Assembly (NCBI RefSeq): GCF_900590885.1
Contig: NZ_UUON01000051.1
Location: forward strand, 434,001-498,000
From: Pseudomonas viridiflava
Lineage (GTDB): Bacteria > Pseudomonadota > Gammaproteobacteria > Pseudomonadales > Pseudomonadaceae
Direction of reading: 5' to 3'
Length of the DNA stretch: 64,000 nt
Under the pieces are notes generated by a model that saw only the letters and a list, made by a program, of their open reading frames with translations, was not told where the DNA came from and ran no database searches. The position numbers were made by a program, and so were the translations under genes. Each line of letters begins with the position of its first letter. Position 1 is the first letter of the stretch. Below, piece after piece: positions 52,379 through 60,516 of this stretch.

Positions 52379-52627
52379 GTGGAGAATGTGACGTGGTTTT
52401 ATGACATCCAGTCCATCGCACACCAACACATCCGCGCTGCCACCGACTTGCTCGAAACCTTCTCCGGCCTGACCTACGAACACGCCGACCTCAAAGACAT
52501 TTGCCACATCATCAATGGCCTGTACCTGCTCGTTCAGGATGGCTGCGATTTGCTGGAAGCTGCGCAGCACGTCCAGTTGCAAACGACGGTCGATAAGCAA
52601 ATACCAACCAGCCAGCCACTGAGCTAA
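52379..52627 (+). CDS. Small hypothetical protein
   Basis: 82 residues with a GTG start at 52379; the ribosome site is unclear. Predicted all-helical, with no membrane segment (HQHIRAATDLLETFSGL, DICHIINGLYLLVQDGC). Similar small Pseudomonas proteins of about this size are common, but I cannot name the family. It is divergent from the YfaP-like gene. Confidence 0.5.
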   Translation: MENVTWFYDIQSIAHQHIRAATDLLETFSGLTYEHADLKDICHIINGLYLLVQDGCDLLEAAQHVQLQTTVDKQIPTSQPLS

Positions 52628-52629
52628 AA

Positions 52630-52712
52630 CTGTGGGAGCTGGCTTGCCTGCGATTGCGGAGTATCAGGCTATATTTCTCAACCTGAATCACCACAATCTC
52701 GGGCAAGCCCAG
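52630..52712. repeat. Degenerate REPIN of a second family
   Basis: TGTGGGAGCTGGCTTGCCTG, then CGAT, at the left and a weak inverted counterpart TCGGGCAAGCCC at the right. It is a different consensus (GTGGGAGCTGGC) from the other REPINs in this window. Confidence 0.6.
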
Positions 52713-52902
52713 ACTCTCAAACCGGCTGGGTGCGGGTCAAAAAACCACTGTCAAATAGCAAATGCCGGAAGCATCTGTAAGAAGGCACCAAAACGCGCGT
52801 AGCCCCTTTCCTAAACTGCTTCAAACACTCGTTCGACCCTCTATATAAAGCCCCTTCGCCTGACCGAAACTAACGCCTCCTCAACTTCATCGGCAAAAAC
52901 CT

Positions 52903-53373
52903 GTGAACATCGAAAGGACTCACCACTTTGGACACCACGGCGTCAGTCTCAACGTGCTTCGCTTCACTGTCGTGCCTGAAAATCGACATACATTAGCCAA
53001 CCCATGTCTGCTGGAAGCCGAAAAGGCGGCGCACGACGTTCGCGATCAAATAAGCCGCTTGTACCAAAAAATGCTGGCTAAAGATTTACCGTGCGATATG
53101 GCGGTCGCCATTTCCAAGCCATTGAAACGGGCTCAAGCCGATCGGCTAAATGACCAAAACGTGCTCATCAAACAAATAATTTCCGGAGCCGTTGCCGCCC
53201 CAGGAATTGTCATTTCAGCGGTCAGCGCAGGCTTGGTTGGCGATACGATTTCCGGCGAGCTTCGCAGATATCACGCAGGGGACATAATCATTGGCCTGGA
53301 TGCCAATGTAAGAGGAGGTATAGGGCCGCAGCGGTCAACACTCTCAATGCATATCTACTCAGACGAGTCTTAG
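52903..53373 (+). CDS. Hypothetical protein next to a TM-DUF1493 gene
   Basis: 156 residues with a GTG start; no strong ribosome site. A small-residue-rich stretch (IISGAVAAPGIVISAVSAGLVGDTISG) of about 27 residues could insert in a membrane or be a glycine-rich loop. No signal peptide. The gene is 4 bases before the next, so the two are likely one operon. I do not recognise the family. Confidence 0.5.
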   Translation: MNIERTHHFGHHGVSLNVLRFTVVPENRHTLANPCLLEAEKAAHDVRDQISRLYQKMLAKDLPCDMAVAISKPLKRAQADRLNDQNVLIKQIISGAVAAPGIVISAVSAGLVGDTISGELRRYHAGDIIIGLDANVRGGIGPQRSTLSMHIYSDES

Positions 53374-53377
53374 TCAT

Positions 53378-54007
53378 ATGGCCCTATGTCTTCAATCAGC
53401 TTTTTTTCTCTTTACCTGTTGGGTGCTGCACGTCCAGATCACAACCCCCACGCTCAGAAAGCGCTTCGCCCTCGCCCTTCTGGCAACCGGCGTAACTCTG
53501 ACCTTCCTACTACCCTACGTAGCAATAATCCTCAGAATGCCCTTTCTGCCTGTGTTCATATTCTTGATAGGCTTGGCACTCTTCATCACCCGAAACAATT
53601 ACCGCCGGCAACCCAACCAGCCCCTTCACCCACTCCTGCGTGCCCCCACCATGAACCTCGCCCCCAACTTCCCCGAAGACCCCGCCATGCAGCGCCTCTT
53701 GCAGCTGCTGCACGAAGAAATCGGCCTGCCGAAACACAAGACCATTCGCCTGCAAACCTCCATCAACTTCGACCTGGGTTGCGACGGCGGTGAGGCCAAG
53801 CAACTCATGGAAGTGCTGGAGGAGGAGTTTTCCCTCGACCTCGGCGACTACGACACTTATCGTTACTTCAACCCGCCGATTTTTGATGTGTTCCTCAAGC
53901 GCCGGGCCAAGGGCCGCGGCGAAAAGGTACCGTTGACCATTGGGATGCTTTACCTGGCCATCAAAACCAACAGCTGGGACACGCAGACGCTGGAAAACCT
54001 GAGCTGA
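53378..54007 (+). CDS. Membrane-anchored DUF1493-family protein
   Basis: 209 residues from the ATG at 53378. Residues about 1-70 contain two or three membrane helices (QSAFFLFTCWVLHVQ, FALALLATGVTLTFLLPYVAIILRM, FLPVFIFLIGLALFIT). From about 93 a DUF1493 domain begins at MNLAPNFPEDPAMQRLL (LHEEIGLPKHKTIRLQTS, FDLGCDGGEAKQLMEVLEEEF). DUF1493 is an acyl-carrier-like small domain usually encoded alone, so the membrane part is either a real fusion or a run-on of two former genes. A start at residue 93 is possible but has no ribosome site. Function unknown. Confidence 0.7.
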   Translation: MALCLQSAFFLFTCWVLHVQITTPTLRKRFALALLATGVTLTFLLPYVAIILRMPFLPVFIFLIGLALFITRNNYRRQPNQPLHPLLRAPTMNLAPNFPEDPAMQRLLQLLHEEIGLPKHKTIRLQTSINFDLGCDGGEAKQLMEVLEEEFSLDLGDYDTYRYFNPPIFDVFLKRRAKGRGEKVPLTIGMLYLAIKTNSWDTQTLENLS

Positions 54008-54027
54008 TCTGAACAACGCAGCGCTTC

Positions 54028-54121
54028 AAATGTGGGAGGGGGCTTGCCCCCGATAGCAGTGTGTCAGTCACTGAAGTATTTGCTGATCCACAGCCATCGG
54101 GAGCAAGCCACCTCCCACATT
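54028..54121. repeat. REPIN
   Basis: AAATGTGGGAGGGGGCTTGC at the left and GCAAGCCACCTCCCACATT at the right, with an intervening spacer containing CGATAGCAGTGTGTCAG. Right arm with small changes. It lies before the DMT transporter gene. Confidence 0.88.
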
Positions 54122-54168
54122 AATTAGTTCTGCAATCAGCTCTGCGCCAACCCGAACAAGGACCTTAC

Positions 54169-55032
54169 ATGGACGTAATAATGGGCCTGCTGGCCGCCCT
54201 GCTCTGGGGCGGCACGGATTTTCTCGTGGGCCTCAATGCCCGCGCCGTAGGCGTTAAACGCGCGGTGTACTTCGGGCAGGCCCTGGGCTTCCTGATCATG
54301 ACCTTGCTGCTGATCATCTTCCCGGCCTTCCTGTTCAAAGCCCTCAATGCCCCGTTGAGCGTCTGGCTGATGGGCATCGCCGCCGCACTGTTCACCGTCT
54401 CCGGCGCCCTGGCGCTGTCCAAGGCCTTCGCTCTGGGCAAAGCCGCCATCGTCGCGCCGCTGGTGACCTCCTACGGCGTCGTGACCACCCTGCTGTCATG
54501 GGCCAGCGGCGAACACATCAGCGCGATCCAACTCGGCTGCATCGCCCTGTGCGTCGTCGGCGTGATCCTCTCCAGCATCCACAAAGACACCGGCGTCCCC
54601 CACAACAGCTCAAACCGCGCCATCGCCTACGCCATGCTCGCGGCGCTGCTCTACGGCACCAGCTTCTGGCTGCAGGGTCGCTACACACTGCCTGCACTGG
54701 GGCCGATCACCATGCTCTGGCTCGGTTACCTGGTAGGCCTGTGCGTGCTGGTGGTGATGGTGCTGAAGATCAAGGACGGGCTGAAGATTCCGCCGCTGAA
54801 AAACTGCGCAACGCTGACCGGCGCGAGCCTGATGAACCTCGGTGGGTTCTCGGCGTTTTCGTGGGGGGCGATGGCCGGGTCGGTTTCGGTGGTGACGGTG
54901 ATCAGTACGTTGTCGGGCGGGATTGCGGCGATTCTGGGGTTTGTGTTTTTCAAGGAGCGGTTGTCGGCGGTGCAGGTGCTGGGGGTTGTGCTGGTGTTGG
55001 TTGGGGCGGTGGTTTTGCACATCGCACACTGA
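54169..55032 (+). CDS. DMT-superfamily (EamA) transporter
   Basis: 287 residues with ten predicted helices in two EamA halves (IMGLLAALLWGGTDFLVGLN start; second half from about 145, AYAMLAALLYGTSFWLQG). It starts directly behind AAGGACC. An inner-membrane exporter or importer of small metabolites; substrate unknown. Terminator at 55046-55073. Confidence 0.88.
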   Translation: MDVIMGLLAALLWGGTDFLVGLNARAVGVKRAVYFGQALGFLIMTLLLIIFPAFLFKALNAPLSVWLMGIAAALFTVSGALALSKAFALGKAAIVAPLVTSYGVVTTLLSWASGEHISAIQLGCIALCVVGVILSSIHKDTGVPHNSSNRAIAYAMLAALLYGTSFWLQGRYTLPALGPITMLWLGYLVGLCVLVVMVLKIKDGLKIPPLKNCATLTGASLMNLGGFSAFSWGAMAGSVSVVTVISTLSGGIAAILGFVFFKERLSAVQVLGVVLVLVGAVVLHIAH

Positions 55033-55045
55033 CCCAGCACGCACA

Positions 55046-55073
55046 AAAAAGCCGCCCCTAAGGGCGGCTTTTT
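55046..55073. terminator. Bidirectional terminator
   Basis: AAGCCGCCC, loop, AGGGCGGCTT flanked by A6 and T-runs, between the convergent DMT and pckA genes. Confidence 0.9.
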
Positions 55074-55088
55074 AACAGCAAACGACTC

Positions 55089-56630
55089 TTACAACTTAGG
55101 ACCCGCAGCCTTGATCGCATCGCTCACTTCAAACTTCTTGAAGTTCTCGATGAACAACCCAGCCAGCGCTTTCGCCGCTTCGTCGTAAGCAGCCTTGTCA
55201 GCCCAGGTGTTACGTGGGTTCAACAGGCCGGTTTCAACGCCCGGTACGGCCAGTGGCACGTCGAGGTTGATGGTGTCGAGGTGTTCGGTTTCTGCACCGA
55301 TCAACGCGCCGCTCTGGATCGCTGCGATGACGCCGCGAGTGGTCGGGATGTTGAAGCGCTTGCCGACGCCGTAGCCGCCGCCGGTCCAGCCGGTGTTGAC
55401 CAGGTAGACCTTGGAGCCGAAGCCGCGTACGCGCTTGATCAGCAATTCTGCGTATTCACCGGCTGGGCGTGGGAAGAATGGCGCGCCGAAGCAGGTGGAG
55501 AAGGTCGACTTGATGCCGCCGCCGGAGCCCATTTCGGTCGAGCCCACCAGTGCGGTGTAGCCGGACAGGAAGTGGTAGGCCGCTTGTTCTTCGCTGAGGA
55601 TCGACACCGGCGGCAGTACGCCGGTCAGGTCGCAGGTCAGGAAGATGACCGCGTTAGGCTCGCCGCCCAGGTTCTTCTCGGAACGCTTGGCAACGTGCTC
55701 CAGCGGGTAGGCAGCGCGGCTGTTCTGGGTCAGGCTGACGTTGGTGTAGTCGGCGTGCTTGGCATCGTCGATCACCACGTTTTCCAGCACGGTGCCGTGC
55801 TTGATGGCTTTCCAGATGACCGGCTCGTTCTTCTCGGAGAGGTCGATGCACTTGGCATAGCAACCGCCTTCGATGTTGAACACCACGCCTTCGCCCCAGC
55901 CGTGTTCGTCGTCACCGATCAGGTAACGGCTTTCGTCGGCCGACAGGGTGGTTTTACCGGTGCCGGACAGGCCGAAGAACAGGGTCACGTCGCCGGCTTC
56001 GCCGATGTTGGCGGCGCAGTGCATCGGCAGTACGTCGGAGGCCGGCAGCAGGAAGTTCTGTACCGAGAACATGGCTTTTTTCATTTCACCGGCGTAACGC
56101 ATGCCGGCGATCAGGACTTTTTTCTGTGCGAAGTTGAGGATCACGCAGCCGTCGGAGTTGGTGCCGTCACGCTCAGGCACGCACTCGAAGTTGGCCACGT
56201 TAAGCACTTGCCATTCATCACGACCGGCCGGGTTGTACTGGGCCGGATTGATGAACAGGCAACGACCGAACAGATTCTGCCAGGCAGTCTGGGTGGTCAT
56301 TTTCACGGCCAGGTAGTGGTCTTCTGCAGCCCCTACGTGAACGTGAGAAACGAAGTGCTCTTGCGCGTTGTTGAATGCCTCGACGCGAGCCCACAGGGCG
56401 TCGAACTTGTCGGCCGGGAACTTGCGGTTGATCGGGCCCCAGGCGATTGCGTCCTGGGTGGAAGGCTCTTCAACGATGAAACGGTCCACTGGAGAACGGC
56501 CGGTACGGTGACCGGTTTCTACAACCAGCGCGCCAGTATCGGCAAGCACGCCTTCACCGCGCTGCAGGGCTTCTTTGACCAGATCGTCAACACTCAGATC
56601 GGTGTATACGGCGTTATTGGCTTGCGTCAT
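55089..56630 (-). CDS. pckA: Phosphoenolpyruvate carboxykinase (ATP)
   Basis: 513 residues, full length. Signatures: RSPVDRFIVEE, Walker A-type GLSGTGKTTLSADESR, kinase-specific LIGDDEHGW and GKRFNIPTTRGVI. Oxaloacetate + ATP gives PEP + CO2 + ADP, the first step of gluconeogenesis, needed for growth on C4 acids and amino acids. It fits with a dctBD system in the same region. Upstream of hslO on its own promoter; 180 bases separate the two. Confidence 0.97.
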   Translation of the reverse strand: MTQANNAVYTDLSVDDLVKEALQRGEGVLADTGALVVETGHRTGRSPVDRFIVEEPSTQDAIAWGPINRKFPADKFDALWARVEAFNNAQEHFVSHVHVGAAEDHYLAVKMTTQTAWQNLFGRCLFINPAQYNPAGRDEWQVLNVANFECVPERDGTNSDGCVILNFAQKKVLIAGMRYAGEMKKAMFSVQNFLLPASDVLPMHCAANIGEAGDVTLFFGLSGTGKTTLSADESRYLIGDDEHGWGEGVVFNIEGGCYAKCIDLSEKNEPVIWKAIKHGTVLENVVIDDAKHADYTNVSLTQNSRAAYPLEHVAKRSEKNLGGEPNAVIFLTCDLTGVLPPVSILSEEQAAYHFLSGYTALVGSTEMGSGGGIKSTFSTCFGAPFFPRPAGEYAELLIKRVRGFGSKVYLVNTGWTGGGYGVGKRFNIPTTRGVIAAIQSGALIGAETEHLDTINLDVPLAVPGVETGLLNPRNTWADKAAYDEAAKALAGLFIENFKKFEVSDAIKAAGPKL

Positions 56631-56809
56631 GAGGTTCCCCGTCGGCCTATGGCCGAGTGCTCCAAACGTTTTGTAGTAGAAAGTTGCGCACTACTACCGC
56701 GAAAAAAGTGGGCCGGATTATGCCAGAAAAGCCCAAAAAGAGTAGGGCCCTCCCGTCAGAACAGCGCTAATCCGGCATTCGTCAGGTGATTTACCTGTGC
56801 TTAAACGTT

Positions 56810-57712
56810 TTAGTGGCGGGTGTCCGAGGGGGTGTCGATGCCCGCGCCGGCAAACAATTGGCTGACATCGGCGGCATCGAACAGGTAGCGCTGGTTGCAG
56901 AACTGGCAGTCAATCTCGATATGCCCGCCGTGCTCCACTACAAGATTCTGCGCATCTTCCAGGCCCAGGCTCACCAGGGCATTGGCCGAGCGCTCACGGG
57001 AGCAGCTGCAGTTGAAGCGCAGGGACTGCTCGTCGAACAGGCGCACGGCCTCTTCGTGATACAGGCGATGCAAGATGGTTTCGTTGTTCAGGCCCAGCAG
57101 CTCTTCGGCGGTCAGGGTGCCGGCCAGGGCGGTCAGCTTGCGCCAGCTGTCGGTGCGCTCGTCGTCGTCCTTGATACGGTCGGCGGGCAATTGCTGCAGC
57201 AACAGGCCACGGGCGCGCTTGCCGTCGGCGTTGAGCCAGAACTTGGTGCCGACTTGCTGGGACATCACGAAATAGTTGGTGAAGCAGTCCGACAAGGTTT
57301 CGCCGTCGAGGTCGACGATGCCCTGGTAGCGCTGGCCTTCCGTCGGGTCGACGGTGATCGCCAGCACGCCGTTGGCCATCAGGTCGGACAGGGTGGCGTC
57401 CGGCGCGATCAGGTCGGCGTCGTAACGGGCCAGGCCACGGATTTCGCGCTCGCTGGAACACTCGATCATCAGCATCGGCACCGGGCCTTCGGAGCGAGCC
57501 TGCAGGATCAGCAAACCGTCGAACTTCATGGTGCCTACCAGCAGCGCCGCTGCCGCCATCAACTCACCGAGCAGTTGCGCGACCGGCTCCGGATAGGGGT
57601 GCTTGGCGAGGACTTCGGCATAGCTGCGCTCCAGCGAGACCAGTTCGCCGCGGGCGTCGTTCTCGTCGAAGATGAAGCGTTGGGTGAAGTCGGTATCCGG
57701 TAGATCAGTCAT
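56810..57712 (-). CDS. hslO: Redox-regulated chaperone Hsp33
   Basis: 300 residues from the ATG at 57710-57712; an upstream ATG in frame adds nine residues and is unlikely. C-terminal zinc centre CSCSRE and CQFC (CxC...CxxC) is the redox switch: oxidation releases zinc and activates holdase function. N-terminal DFTQRFIFDENDARGELVSL is typical. The hslR gene, also heat-shock linked, lies nearby. Confidence 0.95.
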   Translation of the reverse strand: MTDLPDTDFTQRFIFDENDARGELVSLERSYAEVLAKHPYPEPVAQLLGELMAAAALLVGTMKFDGLLILQARSEGPVPMLMIECSSEREIRGLARYDADLIAPDATLSDLMANGVLAITVDPTEGQRYQGIVDLDGETLSDCFTNYFVMSQQVGTKFWLNADGKRARGLLLQQLPADRIKDDDERTDSWRKLTALAGTLTAEELLGLNNETILHRLYHEEAVRLFDEQSLRFNCSCSRERSANALVSLGLEDAQNLVVEHGGHIEIDCQFCNQRYLFDAADVSQLFAGAGIDTPSDTRH

Positions 57713-57837
57713 AGGTCTGGGTATCTGAATTGATGACAAATTGATTACAAGGTTTATAAAATTAAACGCTTTAGCACCATCTTGGTGCGGCTTTCTCCTG
57801 GAAGCGGAGAGCTTAATTGAGCGAAGAGGGACAGTTT

Positions 57838-58641
57838 ATGAACAATCCGGGTTTGTTCCAAGCCAAGTGGGACCTCCGGCGATGGGCTCTGTGCAATCTA
57901 GTTGCTGTCGGGCTGCTGTGTTTTTGGCTGTGGCCCACGGGCCAGATGCTGTGTGTGATTTTCGACGAGTGGCTGTTTCATTTGCTCAATGACCCGTTGG
58001 CGAGCAACTCGACATGGCTGCACGTGTGGGCCGTGGCCAGTTTACGGCCGTTTGATGCGGTGGTCGGGGTGATTCTGCTGGCGCTGTTGATTCGTGGCGA
58101 TTGGGTGTTCAAGGCCGTGCAGGTACGCCAGGCCGTGCTGGGGTTTGTCGCGATTCTGCTGCTGTTGCTGTTTATCCGCATGCTGTTTTCCAAACTCGCG
58201 GCACAGATGGGCTGGCAGCACAGTAGCCCGTCGATGGTGATCGCCGGGGCGATCCAGATGAGCGACTACTTCCCGGGGCTGGAAAAAACCTGGGAGTTGA
58301 AGGACCGCTCGAGCCAGAGTTTCCCGGGGGATCATGCGTCGGTGTTGCTGATCTGGGGGATGTTCATGACGGTGTTTGCCAAACGCATTGGCCAGGTGCT
58401 GGTGATCTGGGGCCTGGCGCTGTTGTTCATGATGCCGCGGCTGGTGGCGGGCGCGCACTGGGGGCAAGACGATTATATCGGCGGCGTGCTGCTGGCCCTG
58501 TTGGCGTTGGGTTGGGGCTATTACACGCCGTTTGCGGCGAAGGTGTCGGGCGCTTTGTTACGAGTAACGACGCCAATCTTCGGATTACTTGGCAAGCTGC
58601 CGCTGATCGGACGATTGAGCGTCATGCGCACATCTTATTAA
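57838..58641 (+). CDS. PAP2-superfamily membrane phosphatase
   Basis: 267 residues from the ATG at 57838 behind GAGGGACAG; a TTG frame 21 bases upstream is less likely. Six membrane helices. The phosphatase motifs are KDRSSQSFPGDHAS (motif 1-2, with PGDH) and PRLVAGAHWGQDDYIGG (motif 3 with His and Asp). The arrangement resembles lipid-A or undecaprenyl-phosphate-acting PAP2 enzymes (LpxT-like), but the substrate cannot be told. Confidence 0.87.
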   Translation: MNNPGLFQAKWDLRRWALCNLVAVGLLCFWLWPTGQMLCVIFDEWLFHLLNDPLASNSTWLHVWAVASLRPFDAVVGVILLALLIRGDWVFKAVQVRQAVLGFVAILLLLLFIRMLFSKLAAQMGWQHSSPSMVIAGAIQMSDYFPGLEKTWELKDRSSQSFPGDHASVLLIWGMFMTVFAKRIGQVLVIWGLALLFMMPRLVAGAHWGQDDYIGGVLLALLALGWGYYTPFAAKVSGALLRVTTPIFGLLGKLPLIGRLSVMRTSY

Positions 58642-58652
58642 CACCGCAGGCC

Positions 58653-58686
58653 AAATGTGGGAGGGGCTTAACCCCTTCCACATTTT
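58653..58686. repeat. Single REP palindrome
   Basis: AAATGTGGGAGGGGCTTAACC followed by CCTTCCACATTTT. A single GTGGGAGGGGGC-family unit between convergent genes, probably also a terminator. Confidence 0.75.
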
Positions 58687-58716
58687 GAGCGCATTCGTGC
58701 TGCACGATTTACGCCG

Positions 58717-59124
58717 TCAATCATCGTTGCCACTGCCGCGAAACTTGAACAGGTCGCGGCGCTGCTTCTTGCTCGGTTTGCCGTCGGTGGTCATGCCGGT
58801 GGCACCCGCCTTGCGCATGGCCGCCGCATTCTCGCGTTTGGCAATGCTGGCTTCGGTTTCGGCGTACAACGCCTGCGCTTCTGGCGCCCCCCGGCGCACG
58901 ATGGAAAGCGCCTGGACCACAACGGTTTTTTCATCAAACCCTGCGCGAATCTGAAACTCGTCTCCGACGCGCGGTTCCTTGCCTGGCTTGCAGCGCTCAC
59001 CGCGATGGTGCACCTTGCCGCTCTCGATGGCAGCCTTGGCCAGGGCACGGGTTTTAAAGAAACGCGCCGCCCACAGCCACTTGTCCAACCGGACCTTTTC
59101 TTCCTCTTCCTGCTTTTGAGCCAC
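58717..59124 (-). CDS. hslR: S4-domain RNA-binding heat-shock protein Hsp15
   Basis: 135 residues. Start chosen at GTG (59122-59124) behind AGGAATTCAA; the longer frame has an untypical extension. N-terminal S4 domain (VRLDKWLWAARFFKTRALAK, AAIESGKVHHRGERC). C-terminal basic tail. Hsp15 rescues stalled 50S subunits carrying nascent chains. Confidence 0.93.
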   Translation of the reverse strand: MAQKQEEEEKVRLDKWLWAARFFKTRALAKAAIESGKVHHRGERCKPGKEPRVGDEFQIRAGFDEKTVVVQALSIVRRGAPEAQALYAETEASIAKRENAAAMRKAGATGMTTDGKPSKKQRRDLFKFRGSGNDD

Positions 59125-59240
59125 TTGAATTCCTCGCTCTGAAAAATGTCGCAACTTTAACGTTGAAACCCTTCGACGCATAAACCCCAAGGCTCACCTA
59201 AGATACGCCAGGTAGCACCCCGTTTTCGCGAGGATTTACT

Positions 59241-60020
59241 GTGACCGACTTTCCCATTTCACTCACCTCGCCCAACCAGCGGTGCGTGGGGTGCCAGCAA
59301 AGCGAGCCGCTGGGGTTCGATTTTGCTTTTGCCTACCAACCTATCGTAGACCTTAGAGACCATTCGGTTTTTGCCAACGAAGCCCTGGTGCGCGGCATCA
59401 ACGGCGAAGGGGCCATGTCAGTGCTGGAGCAGGTCAATGACCGCAATCGCTACCGCTTTGACCAGCGCTGCCGTACTCAGGCAATTGCCCAGGCCGCCGC
59501 ATTGGGCATGCAAAGCCACCTGTCCATCAACTTCATGCCCAACGCCGTGTATCGTCCGGAGTTGTGCATTCGCAGTACGCTGGAAGCGGCTCGGGCGCAC
59601 AATTTTCCGCTCAACCAACTGATTTTCGAGACGCTGGAAAGCGAGCACGTAGATAACTATCGCCATTTGACGAATATTCTGCGTGAATACCGCGAATTCG
59701 GCTTCAAGACCGCCATCGACGATTTCGGCGCGGGCTATTCGGGGCTGAATCTGCTGGCCGATTTCCAACCTGACTTGATCAAACTCGACATGGCGCTGAT
59801 TCGCGATGTCGACCAGGATCGTGTTCGGCAGGTAATCGTCCAGGGGATTGTCACAATCTGTGAGCAGTTGGGGGTTACTGTCATCGCCGAAGGCATCGAA
59901 AGTGCCGGCGAGCGCGATTTCCTGTCCGACTGTGGAATATTTCTGATGCAGGGCTACTGGTTCGCCAAGCCTGCATTCAAAGCCCTGGCCGAGGTTTCTC
60001 CCCGCGCCTGGGCGAATTGA
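59241..60020 (+). CDS. rimA: EAL-domain phosphodiesterase RimA
   Basis: 259 residues: short N-terminal segment with a CVGCQQ pair, then an EAL domain with the active-site set visible: NEALVRG (EAL), INFMPN, FETLESE, DDFGAGYSG, LIKLD and AEGIES-QGYWF. It looks catalytically competent for c-di-GMP hydrolysis. It is followed by rimB and rimK, the three-gene set in P. fluorescens in which RimA and c-di-GMP tune RimK glutamation of ribosomal protein S6. Ribosome site AGGA before the GTG start. Confidence 0.9.
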   Translation: MTDFPISLTSPNQRCVGCQQSEPLGFDFAFAYQPIVDLRDHSVFANEALVRGINGEGAMSVLEQVNDRNRYRFDQRCRTQAIAQAAALGMQSHLSINFMPNAVYRPELCIRSTLEAARAHNFPLNQLIFETLESEHVDNYRHLTNILREYREFGFKTAIDDFGAGYSGLNLLADFQPDLIKLDMALIRDVDQDRVRQVIVQGIVTICEQLGVTVIAEGIESAGERDFLSDCGIFLMQGYWFAKPAFKALAEVSPRAWAN

Positions 60021-60033
60021 CCGGTTACCCATA

Positions 60034-60516
60034 TTGAAGACATTTGACCATTTGACCGTTGTGGGTCTGCGTGAGTGGGTGGCACTTCCCGACCTGGGAG
60101 TGGCTGGCCTGCGCGCGAAGATCGATACCGGTGCCAGCACCTCCAGCCTGCATGCCACCGATATCGAGCCGTTTGAACGCGACGGTGAGCAGTGGGTGCG
60201 CTTTACCGCACACCTGGGCAGCGTGGTGCAATTGCGTCACCGCCGCTGCGAAGCGCCTCTGGTGACGATGAAAACCATCAAGAGCTCCAACGGCCATGCG
60301 CAGGTGCGCTATGTGATCAGCACCACCCTCGCGTTGGGTGATCGGGTATGGCGGGTGGAATTCACCCTGGCCTGCCGCAAAGCCATGCGTTACCGGCTGT
60401 TGCTGGGTTCCAAGGCGCTGATTGACGGCCATCTGGTGGTCAACCCCGGCGTCAAGTACGTTCAAGACAAGCCGGTGTTCCCGGTCTCTACTATTTCTGT
60501 CCCAGGTGCTGCATGA
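60034..60516 (+). CDS. rimB: RimB, retropepsin-like protease of the rim cluster
   Basis: 160 residues with a TTG start at 60034, 13 bases after rimA. Aspartyl-protease-like motif KIDTGASTSSLHA (D-T-G-A). The family is annotated as ATP-dependent zinc protease but looks retropepsin-like. In P. fluorescens RimB acts with RimA and RimK on ribosomal S6 modification. The stop overlaps rimK by ATGA. Confidence 0.9.
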   Translation: MKTFDHLTVVGLREWVALPDLGVAGLRAKIDTGASTSSLHATDIEPFERDGEQWVRFTAHLGSVVQLRHRRCEAPLVTMKTIKSSNGHAQVRYVISTTLALGDRVWRVEFTLACRKAMRYRLLLGSKALIDGHLVVNPGVKYVQDKPVFPVSTISVPGAA

